Part shown: piece after piece, positions 9,616 to 19,840 of the stretch
How positions within the stretch are numbered: the first letter of the stretch is position 1
Layout: every line of letters begins with the position of its first letter
Source: Nemertoderma westbladi
Taxonomy: Eukaryota; Xenacoelomorpha; Nemertodermatida; Nemertodermatidae
NCBI GenBank assembly: GCA_032718475.1
Contig: JAUCBJ010001836.1
Span: 1-33,907, forward strand
Direction of reading: 5' to 3'
Length of the DNA stretch: 33,907 nt
Program-made: the position numbers and the translations under genes
Notes under the pieces: generated by a model
Told to the model about the DNA's origin: nothing
What the model saw: only the letters and a program-made list of their open reading frames with translations
Databases searched by the model: none

Positions 9616-10211
9616 TTTTACCGCTTATTTCAAATACGCGCAGAACGCGTTGTGATTTTTGCACTTCATTCTGTCATTTGCAGCCTGGTAAACTAAATAC
9701 TAAACTAAATACTAAATACTAAATACTAATAGCCCAGCAGGACCAGTACCTGGTACCATCCTGCCATCTACTGCCAACTTTTCTTTGTCTTAAAAATTTG
9801 GAACATCAGTCCACACCACACCGACTGAAATAAGGACCAATGCCAGAATGCAGCAACAATGTCCTTTTACAGTTTTAATCAAGTTAACCCTGCCTGTCAA
9901 CCAGTTGCTAGTGGCAGTGCTGCAGTGGATAGGCCTGTACGCAGCAAAGATACGCACTGACGTACAGACGTACGGTACTGACTACATACTACCTTAATAG
10001 TAAGAGTAGCCTACCGGCAACCGGTACGTCTACTTCTGGAGGTACTATTATACTATTATACTAATAGAAGGTACTATTGAACTAGGTATCGGTACTGTAA
10101 TACCGGCAGTTAATTGTATATTGAATTGTAACTATATATGTATGTATATATTAATTTTGTATATATTATTATATCATGAACTTTATATTAAAGTTTCAAC
10201 AAATATTTCAG

Positions 10212-10509
10212 CCTCCGGTACAGTGGGTACACCACCATGGTGCATTTAAATGGGGACTGTTTTGTTGGAAATGATGTAAATAAAAACTCTGACGTTAATA
10301 AAGGCAACGATGATGGACCAGGGTATAATTTAATGCACCATCAACAACTGAACGAAAACCAAACAATGCTGCAAATAAATTGTATTAACAATGATAATGG
10401 TGGGACAATTGTTAGAAATGCCATTCCTCATCATGTTTGTGGTAATTTGCAGAACATATTTGTTAGTGGTGGTTGTTCGTCACCAATATCAAATTCTAAG
10501 GGACATATG
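10212..10509 (+). CDS. Candidate host-gene exon with start codon (Asn-rich protein)
   Basis: The exon is proposed from splice signals and an open frame. It follows a T-rich stretch ending AATATTTCAG (AG at 10210-10211) and ends at ATG followed by the donor GTTAGT (GT at 10510-10511). An ATG at 10237 lies in a strong Kozak context (ACCACCATGG) and opens 91 codons up to the donor, leaving phase 0. The frame is also open upstream to the acceptor, so the exon could instead be internal. The peptide is polar and low in hydrophobic runs, rich in Asn, His, Gln and Gly (for example MHHQQLNENQTM near residues 34-45), with no recognised domain; it looks like a disordered region. The candidate exon at 31675 starts in phase 0 and is also Asn-rich, so the two may belong to one gene. 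Homology was not recognised. Confidence 0.45.
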
Positions 10510-10555
10510 GTTAGTATTACAGTATTACGTTACTAATACCGCATAGCGTACAAGC

Positions 10556-10680
10556 CGTAGAGCCGTGTCTAGAATCTATTATCGGTTGTAGGTTCGAACC
10601 CCGCCAGGGTCCATCCAGCCTTTCATACAATGGGGTCGATAAAGTGAGGACCAGTTGAATTACCGTTCAGCAAAACTTGG
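10556..10680 (+). mobile_element. SINE head (tRNA-related), source of the following array
   Basis: This matches the complete SINE at 31232-31371: GGTTGTAGGTTC, then CCCCGCCAGGGTCCA, CAGCCTTTCAT, GGTCGATAAA, ACCAGTT and CTTGGGATAGGAGTAGCGCC. A perfect RNA polymerase III B box, GGTTCGAACCC, lies at 10591-10601. The A-box part is decayed. The SINE is sense to the plus strand, and its 3' half is replaced by the 36-bp array from 10681. The SINE end seen at 31414-31463 is not found after the array. Confidence 0.8.
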
Positions 10681-13600
10681 GATAGGAGTAGCGCCCACCC
10701 CTACCTTCTGGTAGCCGATAGGAGTAGCGCCCACCCCTACCTTCAGACCTTAGCGTAGTAGATAGGAGTAGCGCCCACTCCTACCTTCGGGTAGCAGATA
10801 GGAGTAGCGCCCACTCCTACCTTCGGGTAGCAGATAGGAGTAGCACCCACTCCTATCTTCGGCATTCGGGTAGCAGATAGGAGTAACGCCCACCCCTACC
10901 TTAGGGTAGCAGATAGGAGTAGCGCCCACTCCTACCTTAGGGTAGCAGATAGGAATAGCGCCCACCACTACCTTAGGGTAGCAGATAGGAATAGCGCCCA
11001 CCCCTACCTTCGGGTAGCAGATAGGAGTAGCGCCCACCCCTACCTTCGGGTAGCAGATAGGAGTAGCGCCCACCACTACCTTCGGGTAGCAGATAGGAGT
11101 AGCGCCCACACCTACCTTCGGGTAGCAGATAGGAGTAGCGCCCACCCCTACCTTCGGGTAGCAGATTGAATTAGCGCCCAGCCCTACCTTCGGGTAGCAG
11201 ATATGAATAGCGCCCACCCCTACCTTAGGGTAGCAGATAGAAGCAGCGCCCAGCCCTACCTTCGGGTAGCAGATAGGAATAGCGCCCACCCTACCTTCGA
11301 ATAGCAGGTAGGAGTAGCGCCCACCCCTACCTTCGGGTAGCAGGGAGGTGTAGCGCCACCCCTACCTTCGGGTAGCAGATAGGAGTAGCGCCCACGCCTA
11401 CCTTCGGGTAGCAGATAGGTGTAGCGCCCACCCCTACCTTCGGGTAGCAGGTAGGAGTAGCGCCCACCCCTACCTTCGGGTAGCAGAGTAGGTGTAGCGC
11501 CCACCCCTACCTTCGGGTAGCAGGTAGGAGTAGCGCCCACGCCCCGCCCACCCCTACCTTCGGGTAGCAGATAGGAGTAGCGCCCACCCCTACCTTCGGG
11601 TAGCAGATAGGAGTAGCGCCCACCACCTACCTTCGGGTAGCAGATAGGAGTAGCACCCACACCTACCTTCGGGTAGCAGATAGGAGTAGCGCCCACCCCT
11701 ACCTTCGGGTAGCAGATTGAAGCAGCGCCCAGCCCTACCTTCGGGTAGCAGATATGAATAGCGCCCACCCCTACCTTAGGGTAGCAGATAGAAGCAGCGC
11801 CCAGCCCTACCTTCGGGTAGCAGATAGGAATAGCGCCCACCCTACCTTCGAATAGCAGGTAGGAGTAGCGCCCACCCCTACCTTCGGGTAGCAGGGAGGT
11901 GTAGCGCCACCCCTACCTTCGGGTAGCAGATAGGAGTAGCGCCCACGCCTACCTTCGGGTAGCAGATAGGAGTAGCGCCCACCCCTACCTTCGGGTAGCA
12001 GATTGAAGCAGCGCCCAGCCCTACCTTCAGGTAGCAGATATGAATAGCGCCCACCCCTACCTTAGGGTAGCAGATAGAAGCAGCGCCCAGCCATACCTTC
12101 GGGTAGCAGATAGGAATAGCGCCCACCCTACCTTCGAATAGCAGGTAGGAGTAGCGCCCACCCCTACCTTTGGGTAGCAGATAGGAATAGCGCCCACCCA
12201 TACCTTCGGATAGCAGGTAGGAGTAGTGCCCACCCCTACCTTCGGGTAGCAGGTAGGAGTAGCGCCCACGCCCCGCCCACCACTACCTTCGGGTAGCAGA
12301 TAGGAATAGCGCCCACCCTTACCTTCGGGTAGCAGATAGGAGTAGCGCCCACTCCTACCTTCGGGTAGCAGATAGGAGTAGCGCCCACTCCTACCTTCGC
12401 GTAGCAGGTAGGAGTAGCGCCCACGCCCCGCCCACCCCTACCTTCGGGTAGCAGATAGGTGTAGCGCCCACCCCTACCTTCGGGTAGCAGATAGGAGTAG
12501 CGCCCACCCCTACCTTCGGGTAGCAGAGAGGTGTAGCACCCACCCCTACCTTCGGGTAGCAGATAGGAATAGCGCCCACCCCTACATTCGGGTAGCAGAT
12601 AGGAGTATCGCCCACCCCTACCTTCGGGTAGCAGGTAGGAGTAGCGCCCACGCCCCGCCCAACCCTACCTTTGGGTAACAGGTAGGAGTAGCGCCCACCC
12701 CTACCGTTGGGTAGCAGAGAGGAGTAGTGCCCACCCCTACCTTCGGGTAGCAGGTAGGAATAGCGCCCACCCCTACCTTCGGGTAGCAGATAGGAGTATC
12801 GCCCACCCCTACCTTCGGGTAGCAGGTAGGAGTAGCGCCCACGCCCCGCCCAACCCTACCTTTGGGTAACAGGTAGGAGTAGCGCCCACCCCTACCGTTG
12901 GGTAGCAGAGAGGAGTAGTGCCCACCCCTACCTTCGGGTAGCAGGTAGGAGTAGCGCCCACGCCCCGCCCACCACTACCTTCGGGTAGCAGATAGGAATA
13001 GCGCCCACCCTTACCTTCGGATAGCAGATAGGAGTAGCGCCCACTCCTACCTTCGGGTAGCAGATAGGAGTAGCGCCCACTCCTACCTTCGCGTAGCAGG
13101 TAGGAGTAGCGCCCACGCCCCGCCCACCCCTACCTTCGGGTAGCAGATAGGTGTAGCGCCCACCCCTACCTTCGGGTAGCAGATAGGAGTAGCGCCCACC
13201 CCTACCTTCGGGTAGCAGAGAGGTGTAGCACCCACCCCTACCTTCGGGTAGCAGATAGGAATAGCGCCCACCCCTACCTTCGGGTAGCAGATAGGAGTAT
13301 CGCCCACCCCTACCTTCGGGTAGCAGGTAGGAGTAGCGCCCACGCCCCGCCCAACCCTACCTTTGGGTAACAGGTAGGAGTAGCGCCCACCCCTACCGTT
13401 GGGTAGCAGAGAGGAGTAGTGCCCACCCCTACCTTCGGGTAGCAGGTAGGAATAGCGCCCACCCCTACCGTTGGGTAGCAGAGAGGAGTAGTGCCCACCC
13501 CTACCTTCGGGTAGCAGGTAGGAGTAGCGCCCACGCCCCGCCCACCACTACCTTCGGGTAGCAGATAGGAATAGCGCCCACCCTTACCTTCGGATAGCAG

Positions 13601-14062
13601 ATAGGAGTAGCGCCCACTCCTACCTTCGGGTAGCAGATAGGAGTAGCGCCCACTCCTACCTTCGCGTAGCAGGTAGGAGTAGCGCCCACGCCCCGCCCAC
13701 CCCTACCTTCGGGTAGCAGATAGGTGTAGCGCCCACCCCTACCTTCGGGTAGCAGATAGGAGTAGCGCCCACCCCTACCTTCGGGTAGCAAGAGGTGTAG
13801 CACCCACCCCTACCTTCGGGTAGCAGATAGGAATAGCGCCCACCCCTACCTTCGGGTAGCAGATAGGAGTATCGCCCACCCCTACCTTCGGGTAGCAGGT
13901 AGGAGTAGCGCCCACGCCCCGCCCAACCCTACCTTTGGGTAACAGGTAGGAGTAGCGCCCACCCCTACCGTTGGGTAGCAGAGAGGAGCAGTGCCCACCC
14001 CTACCTTCGGGTAGCAGGTAGGAATAGCGCCCACCCCTACCGTTGGGTAGCAGAGAGGAGTA
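10681..14062 (+). repeat. Minisatellite of 36-bp units (about 94 copies) derived from a SINE tail
   Basis: The unit starts GATAGGAGTAGCGCCCACCC and ends CTACCTTCGGGTAGCA; 36 bp separates 10981 from 11017. It equals a single segment of the complete SINE (31381-31386 onward and the adjoining 31370s to 31407), with TTCG instead of CTCG in the loop. Each unit contains CTACC-TTCG-GGTAG, a 5-bp stem with a cUUCGg tetraloop on the plus strand. Variants include TTAG, TTTG and GTTG loops, ATAGG/GTAGG/GAGAGG starts, and junctions with an inserted CGCCCACGCCCCGCCCA. Higher-order copies occur (see findings). Because 36 is divisible by 3, long minus-strand open frames arise by chance; they are not taken as genes. 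Confidence 0.95.
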
Positions 14063-14462
14063 TGACATTATGATTGATACGCACGTATTTTGAGTATAAG
14101 ATGTACCCCGTAATTCTCTGATACAGCACTCATGGGGGGGGGGGGGGGGGGGGGTGTTATTGTCCCGAGTGCAAGGGGTAATACCCTACCCTATCATAAT
14201 ATATAATTTGGTGAAGTACCGATACCATCTTAGTTAACTGCATTCTATGTGGGTAATATAATTTTTTGCCCTTCTTTATTTAAACATTAAAACTGTGACC
14301 ATCGAACTTAAGTTTTATCACTTAACAATAAGATGATAAATTAATGTAGTATCCTATAGCTTATACTTCCGGTATTGATGTTTTCGTTTTAATTTTGTTT
14401 GTTAACAGAAACCTCTCGACGAAGCTGATGGGAGATTAAACCTCAGAGGTCTCAATCTGGAA
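14063..14462. other. AT-rich spacer between two arrays, with poly(G)
   Basis: No gene recognised. It contains a 21-bp G run (14134-14154). A possible short hairpin (ACCTC..GAGGT) lies around 14411-14450, directly before the next array. Confidence 0.5.
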
Positions 14463-17456
14463 CCCGGTAGAATGTTGGTACAATACGAGGTAGGTTGCTG
14501 GTAGAATGTTGGTACAATACACAATACCAGGTAGGTTCTAGGTTGCTGGTAGAATGTTGGTACAATCGAGGTAGGTTCCCGATAAAATGTTGGTACAATA
14601 CACAATACCAGGTAGGTTCTAGGTTGCTGGTAGAATGTTGGTACAATCGAGGTAACTTCCCGGTAGAATGTTGGTACAATACGAGGTAGGTTCTAGGTTG
14701 CTGGTAGAATGTTGGTACAATGCGAGGTAGGTTCCCGGTAGAATGTTGGTATAATACGAGGTAAGTTCCCGGTAGAATGTTGGTACAATACGAGGTAGGT
14801 TCTAGGTTGCTGGTAGAATGTTGGTACAATACGAGGTAGGTTCCCGGTAGAATGTTGGTATAATACGAGGTAAGTTCCCGGTAGAATGTTGGTACAATAC
14901 GAGGTAGGTTCTAGGTTGCTGGTAGAATGTTGGTACAATCGAGGTAGGTTGCTGGTAGAATGTTGGTACAATCGAGGTAAGTTCCCGGTAGAATGTTGGT
15001 ACAATACGAGGTAGGTTCTAGGTTGCTGGTAGAATGTTGGTACAATACGAGGTAGGTTCTAGGTTGCTGGTAGAATGTTGGTACAATCGAGGTAAGTTCC
15101 CGGTAGAATGTCTGGTATAATACGAGGTAAGTTCCCGGTAGAATGTTGGTATAATACGAGGTAGGTTCTAGGTTTCTGGTAGAATGTTGGTATAATACGA
15201 GGTAGGTTCTAGGTTGCTGGTAGAATGTTGGTACAATCGAGGTAAGTTCCCGGTAGAATGTTGGTATAATACGAGGTAAGTTCCCGGTAGAATGTTGGTA
15301 TAATACGAGGTAGGTTCTAGGTTTCTGGTAGAATGTTGGTACAATCGAGGTAAGTTCCCGGTAGAATGTTGGTATAATACGAGGTAAGTTCCCGGTAGAA
15401 TGTTGGTATAATACGAGGTAGGTTCTAGGTTTCTGGTAGAATGTTGGTACAATCGAGGTAAGTTCCCGGTAGAATGTTGGTACAATACGAGGTAGGTTCT
15501 AGGTTGCTGGTAGAATGTTGGTACAATACGAGGTAGGTTCTAGGTTCCCGGTAGAATGTTGGTACAATACGAGGTAGGTTCTAGGTTGCTGGTAGAATGT
15601 TGGTACAATCGAGGTAGGTTCCCGGTAGAATGTTGGTATAATACGAGGTAAGTTCCCGGTAGAATGTTGGTACAATACGAGGTAAGTTCTAGGTTGCTGG
15701 TAGAATGTTGGTACAATACGAGGTAGGTTCTAGGTTGCTGGTAGAATGTTGGTACAATCGAGGTAAGTTCCCGGTAGAATGTTGGTACAATACGAGGTAG
15801 GTTCTAGGTTGCTGGTAGAATGTTGGTACAATACGAGGTAGGTTCCCGGTAGAATGTTGGTATAATACGAGGTAGGTTCTAGGTTGCTGGTAGAATGTTG
15901 GTACAATCGAGGTAAGTTCCCGGTAGAATGTTGGTTTAATACGAGGTAGGTTCTAGGTTGCTGGTAGAATGTTGGTACAATCGAGGTAAGTTCCCGGTAG
16001 AATGTTGGTACAATACGAGGTAGGTTCTAGGTTGCTGGTAGAATGTTGGTACAATACGAGGTAGGTTCTAGGTTGCTGGTAGAATGTTGGTACAATACGA
16101 GGTAGGTTCCCGGTAGAATGTTGGTACAATACGAGGTAGGTTCCCGGTAGAATGTTGGTATAATACGAGGTAGGTTCTAGGTTGCTGGTAGAATGTTGGT
16201 ACAATCGAGGTAAGTTCCCGGTAGAATGTTGGTACAATACGAGGTAGGTTCTAGGTTGCTGGTAGAATGTTGGTACAATACGAGGTAGGTTCTAGGTTGC
16301 TGGTAGAATGTTGGTACAATACGAGGTAGGTTCTAGGTTGCTGGTAGAATGTTGGTACAATCGAGGTAAGTTCCCGGTAGAATGTTGGTACAATACGAGG
16401 TAGGTTCTAGGTTGCTGGTAGAATGTTGGTACAATACGAGGTAGGTTCCCGGTAGAATGTTGGTATAATACGAGGTAAGTTCCCGGTAGAATGTTGGTAC
16501 AATACGAGGTAGGTTCTAGGTTGCTGGTAGAATGTTGGTACAATACGAGGTAGGTTCTAGGTTGCTGGTAGAATGTTGGTACAATACGAGGTAGGTTCCC
16601 GGTAGAATGTTGGTATAATACGAGGTAAGTTCCCGGTAGAATGTTGGTACAATACGAGGTAGGTTCTAGGTTGCTGGTAGAATGTTGGTACAATACGAGG
16701 TAGGTTCTAGGTTGCTGGTAGAATGTTGGTACAATACGAGGTAGGTTCCCGGTAGAATGTTGGTATAATACGAGGTAAGTTCCCGGTAGAATGTTGGTAT
16801 AATACGAGGTAAGTTCCCGGTAGAATGTTGGTACAATACGAGGTAGGTTCTAAGTTGCTGGTAGAATGTTGGTACAATCGAGGTAGGTTGCTGGTAGAAT
16901 GTTGGTACAATCGAGGTAGGTTCCCGGTAGAATGTTGGTACAATTCGAGGTAGGTTCCCGGTAGAATGTTGGTATAATACGAGGTAAGTTCCCGGTAGAA
17001 TGTTGGTATAATACGAGGTAAGTTCCCGGTAGAATGTTGGTACAATACGAGGTAGGTTCTAGGTTGCTGGCAGAATGTTGGTACAATCGAGGTAGGTTGC
17101 TGGTAGAATGTTGGTACAATCGAGGTAGGTTCCCGGTAGAATGTTGGTACAATACGAGGTATGTTCCCGGTAGAATGTTGGTATAATACGAGGTAAGTTC
17201 CCGGTAGAATGTTGGTATAATACGAGGTAAGTTCCCGGTAGAATGTTGTGGTAAAATACGAGGTAAGTTCCCGGTAGAATGTTGGTATAATACGAGGTAA
17301 GTTCCCGGTAGAATGTTGGTACAATACGAGGTAAGTTCCCGATAGAATGTTGGTACAATACGATGTAGGTTCTAGGTTGCTGGTAGAATGTTGGTACAAT
17401 CGAGGTAAGTTTCCGGTAGAATGTTGGTATAATACGAGGTAGGTTTCTGGTAGAAT
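14463..17456 (+). repeat. Minisatellite of mixed 34-bp and 41-bp units (about 80 copies)
   Basis: All units share GGTAGAATGTTGGTA(C/T)AAT(AC)GAGGTA. The short type continues with (A/G)GTTCCC and the long type with GGTTCTAGGTTGCT. A further 2-bp difference (AATACGAG versus AATCGAG) gives intermediate lengths. Short and long units alternate in irregular blocks. The junction GAG|GTAAGT, a consensus 5' splice donor on the plus strand, occurs about 30 times by eye. Long minus-strand frames reflect lack of stop codons in the unit; lengths not divisible by 3 argue against coding. The array abuts the LINE fragment at 17457 directly. Confidence 0.95.
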
Positions 17457-17917
17457 ACTGTCAAAATTTTGGTCTTTCTGGAGTTAATAAAAAGACCAAC
17501 ACTAGAAGCAGCCTGTTCTTATCAGCTGAGGAGCCGTTTGGCTCCCTCTAGTGATTCTGAGAGTACTCCTAAGTCATCAGCAAAGTCTAGATCAGTTAGG
17601 TACTTGGCAGGATTTTCTCGACCTGATCTGATTGCTGCAATAATTTCATCAGGAATCCCATATAATGAAAGTATGCTGAACATACGTGAGCGAGAGACTG
17701 AATCAAAGGCCTTGAAGGAGTCGACAAAGATAACAGCCAGATGCCTGTCTTTCTTTTTTGATAACTCTACAATTATCCTTCTAAGTGCCAAAATGGGCTC
17801 CATGGTCCCACGACCTTTACGGAACCCATTCTGATTTCCACGGAGCAGTCTCTCAATGGGATCCCTGATGCGATTTAATAGAATTCTATTGTATAGCTTT
17901 GCAGCAATCGAGATCAA
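17457..17917 (-). pseudogene. RTE-like LINE fragment (RT core), internally deleted, minus strand
   Basis: Reverse complement of the long copy from 6947 (TTGATCTCGATTGCTGC) to about 7780 (AAAATTTTGACAGT). Read on the minus strand it keeps NQNGFRKGRGTM, motif A VDSFKAFDSV and catalytic FADD in one open frame of about 131 codons. Motif B (GVLQGDTLAP) is missing because 195 bp, equivalent to 7423-7617, are deleted in frame at 17622/17623. The same junction is present at 7241/7242 in the long copy. The fragment is truncated at both ends: the 34/41-bp array begins where its 3' part stops, and at 17917 it ends exactly within the 21-bp stretch where the fragment at 181-881 stops. Confidence 0.9.
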
Positions 17918-18186
17918 TTACTTGAGTTGATAGCAGTTTAGTTTTCCATCACCTCTAAGTTCAGTTTCAGTTTACCACCATATTACAGAAGTTCAGTTGT
18001 GGATTTCAATGTCAAAACAATGCTGCAACTAACTGTAGACCTATTAGTCCAGCATAGACATCTATTCAAGTATTCAATCATGCTACCAGTAACCAGTACC
18101 AGTACTGTTTGTGGGGCGAGCCACGAAGTTGGCGGAGCCTTAGCGAATTGACACTGTTAGGGGGTGGGTCAATTTATGCAAATAGT

Positions 18187-18247
18187 TGTCGTCGTCGTCG
18201 TCGTCGTTGTCGTCGTCGTCGTCGTCGTTGTCGTCGTCGTCGTCGTT
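18187..18247 (+). repeat. GTC trinucleotide microsatellite
   Basis: (GTC)n interrupted twice by GTT, about 61 bp. A shorter GTTGTCGTCGTT recurs at the start of each following 315-bp unit, so the microsatellite is an expansion of the unit boundary. Confidence 0.9.
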
Positions 18248-19293
18248 ACGATTTTGACATGCTAATAACTTTGTCGGATTTAAAGCTGCCAAGTTGAAAA
18301 TTTGTAGGTATCAATATGAGCAAAAGTTGAGATTTTTGAGAGACTTTCAGACACCATCAGTGCAATGGTCTCCCGCTAGAGGGCCACATGTCTAAACATT
18401 AAATGCCCTCCCATTTCTTTGCTTTTAATCCGTTTAAGCTGAAACTTGGCAGATATGTATTAGACCATTAGCTGTGACTTTCAAAGGAGGCGAATCCATC
18501 TGCAGTTCTCCAGTCTGCCGCTAGAGGGCCAAAGGTCTGAAAGTGAAATCGTTGTCGTCGTTACGATTTTGACATGCTAATAACTATGTCGGATTTAAAG
18601 CTGCCAAGTTGAAAATTTGTAGGTATCAATATGAGCTAAAGTTGAGATTTTTGAGAGACTTTCAGACACCATCAGTGCAATGGTCTCCCGCTAGAGGGCC
18701 ACATGTCTAAACATTAAATGCCCTCCCATTTCTTTGCTTTTAATCCGTTTAAGCTGAAACTTGGCAGATATGTATTAGACCATTAGCTGTGACTTTCAAA
18801 GGAGGCGAATCCATCTGCAGTTCTCCAGTCTGCCGCTAGAGGGCCAAATGTCTGAAAGTGAAATCGTTGTCGTCGTTATGATATTGACATGCTTATAACT
18901 TTGTCGAATTTAAAGCTGCCAAATTGAAAATTTGTTTTGTTGAAAATCAGTTCAACAGTCACCCGCTATAGGACTACTTTATGCCTGAAAGTGAATAGAT
19001 TCTCCCGTCTCATTGATTTTAATCAGTTTAAGCTGAATCTTGCCATATATTCTGGACCACATGCTGCGTCTTTGTGGGGGGGGGGGGGGGGGGGAGATTT
19101 AATCGGTCTGCCGCTATACGACGAAATTTCTGAAAGTGAGATCCGTCTCTCATTTCGTTATCCGTTATTCAAGATGAAACTTGGCCGATGTACGTATGTA
19201 CTATTCATCCATAGGCTGTGTCTTTGTGGGGCTGGAGACCCTAATCCATCTTCAGTTCTCACTATACCGCTAGAGTCAGAAATGTCTGAATAG
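18245..19293 (+). repeat. 315-bp tandem repeat (two near-identical units, one diverged)
   Basis: GTTACGATTTTGACATGC starts units at 18245 and 18560, and GTTATGATATTGACATGC starts a third at 18875. The spacing is 315 bp each time. The first two units are almost identical; the third is diverged, carries a 19-bp G run and extends to about 19293 with an extra half-unit. Each unit is itself dimeric: both halves have AGCTG..A..TTG.. early and CCGCTAGAGGGCCA.A.GTCT at their ends (18373, 18518, 18688, 18833). The CCGCTAGAGGGC core resembles the animal CTCF consensus. Confidence 0.9.
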
Positions 19294-19840
19294 AAATGAA
19301 AGAGGTAAAAAGTGATTAGGCGAAATCTGCTTAAAATTTGCTAATACAGTAATACTTTCGAATTAGTACTTAAATTAAATTTAAGTCACGTGCTGCGCGA
19401 AGGCCCCACTTCGTGTAGGTCTAGTCATACAGTATTACACAAGGGGTAGGCCTACTTTACTACATAGTAAAGTAGCCCTTGGTACAAGTTTTAAAGCATC
19501 CACTATATATACATGATTGAATTAATAGAAGGCCAAACTGGGGTAATATAGGCCTAATAACAGTTGAAGCAAGGTTTTAAATTTACCTCTCTAAATACAC
19601 CATTTATCTTACTTAATACAACAACCATTTTTGGCAAGTCGGAGTCTAATTTTTTTTTAATTTCAATCATATGCTACAGCTACGAAATTTGGTATGATGA
19701 TAGTTCGACAATTTTTCTTACTACTGGCAGAGCCGGATTTTCCAATTATGAGCTATTTCGAAACAACACATCGTTAAAAATCGTCTATTTGGCAACATTG
19801 AGTTACCGTAATCGGCTTTATTTGTCGTCTTTGGAATGTA
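19294..19840. other. Non-coding stretch
   Basis: No gene recognised. An open plus-strand frame at 19564-19875 has no identifiable motif and runs into the inverted repeat. AAATTTGGTATGATGATAG (about 19685) resembles the conserved GAAAATTTGTAGGTATCAAT block of the 315-bp repeat, hinting at an older related unit. Confidence 0.4.

Larger units (their letters stand above)
8488..10211. other. AT-rich non-coding DNA rich in short palindromes
   Basis: No gene recognised. It contains several CCGGTA/TACCGG and TAGGCCTA palindromes, a hairpin (9091-9180), a cluster of TGTCAA palindromes (9246-9297), a GAGCGAAGCGAGCG word (about 9411) and spaced CGCGCAC words (9514-9615). The last 70 bp become T-rich and end in a good 3' splice signal before the exon candidate at 10212. 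Confidence 0.5.

Noticed and set aside
10750-14068. Long minus-strand open frames (up to ~190 codons) with a 12-residue repeat GVGATPICYPKV
   Set aside because: They follow from a 36-bp stop-free repeat unit. Frames shift repeatedly at unit variants and junction inserts, there is no upstream signal or unique coding sequence, and the unit is explained as SINE-derived.
14402-17399. Long minus-strand open frames (up to 230 codons) rich in YQHSTGNLPR-like repeats
   Set aside because: These are stop-poor frames of a minisatellite whose unit lengths (34, 41 and variants) are not multiples of three. Overlapping frames show the same words, and no unique flanking protein is present.
18109-18297. Arg-rich plus-strand open frame
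   Set aside because: It arises from the GTC microsatellite read in one frame and has no other support.
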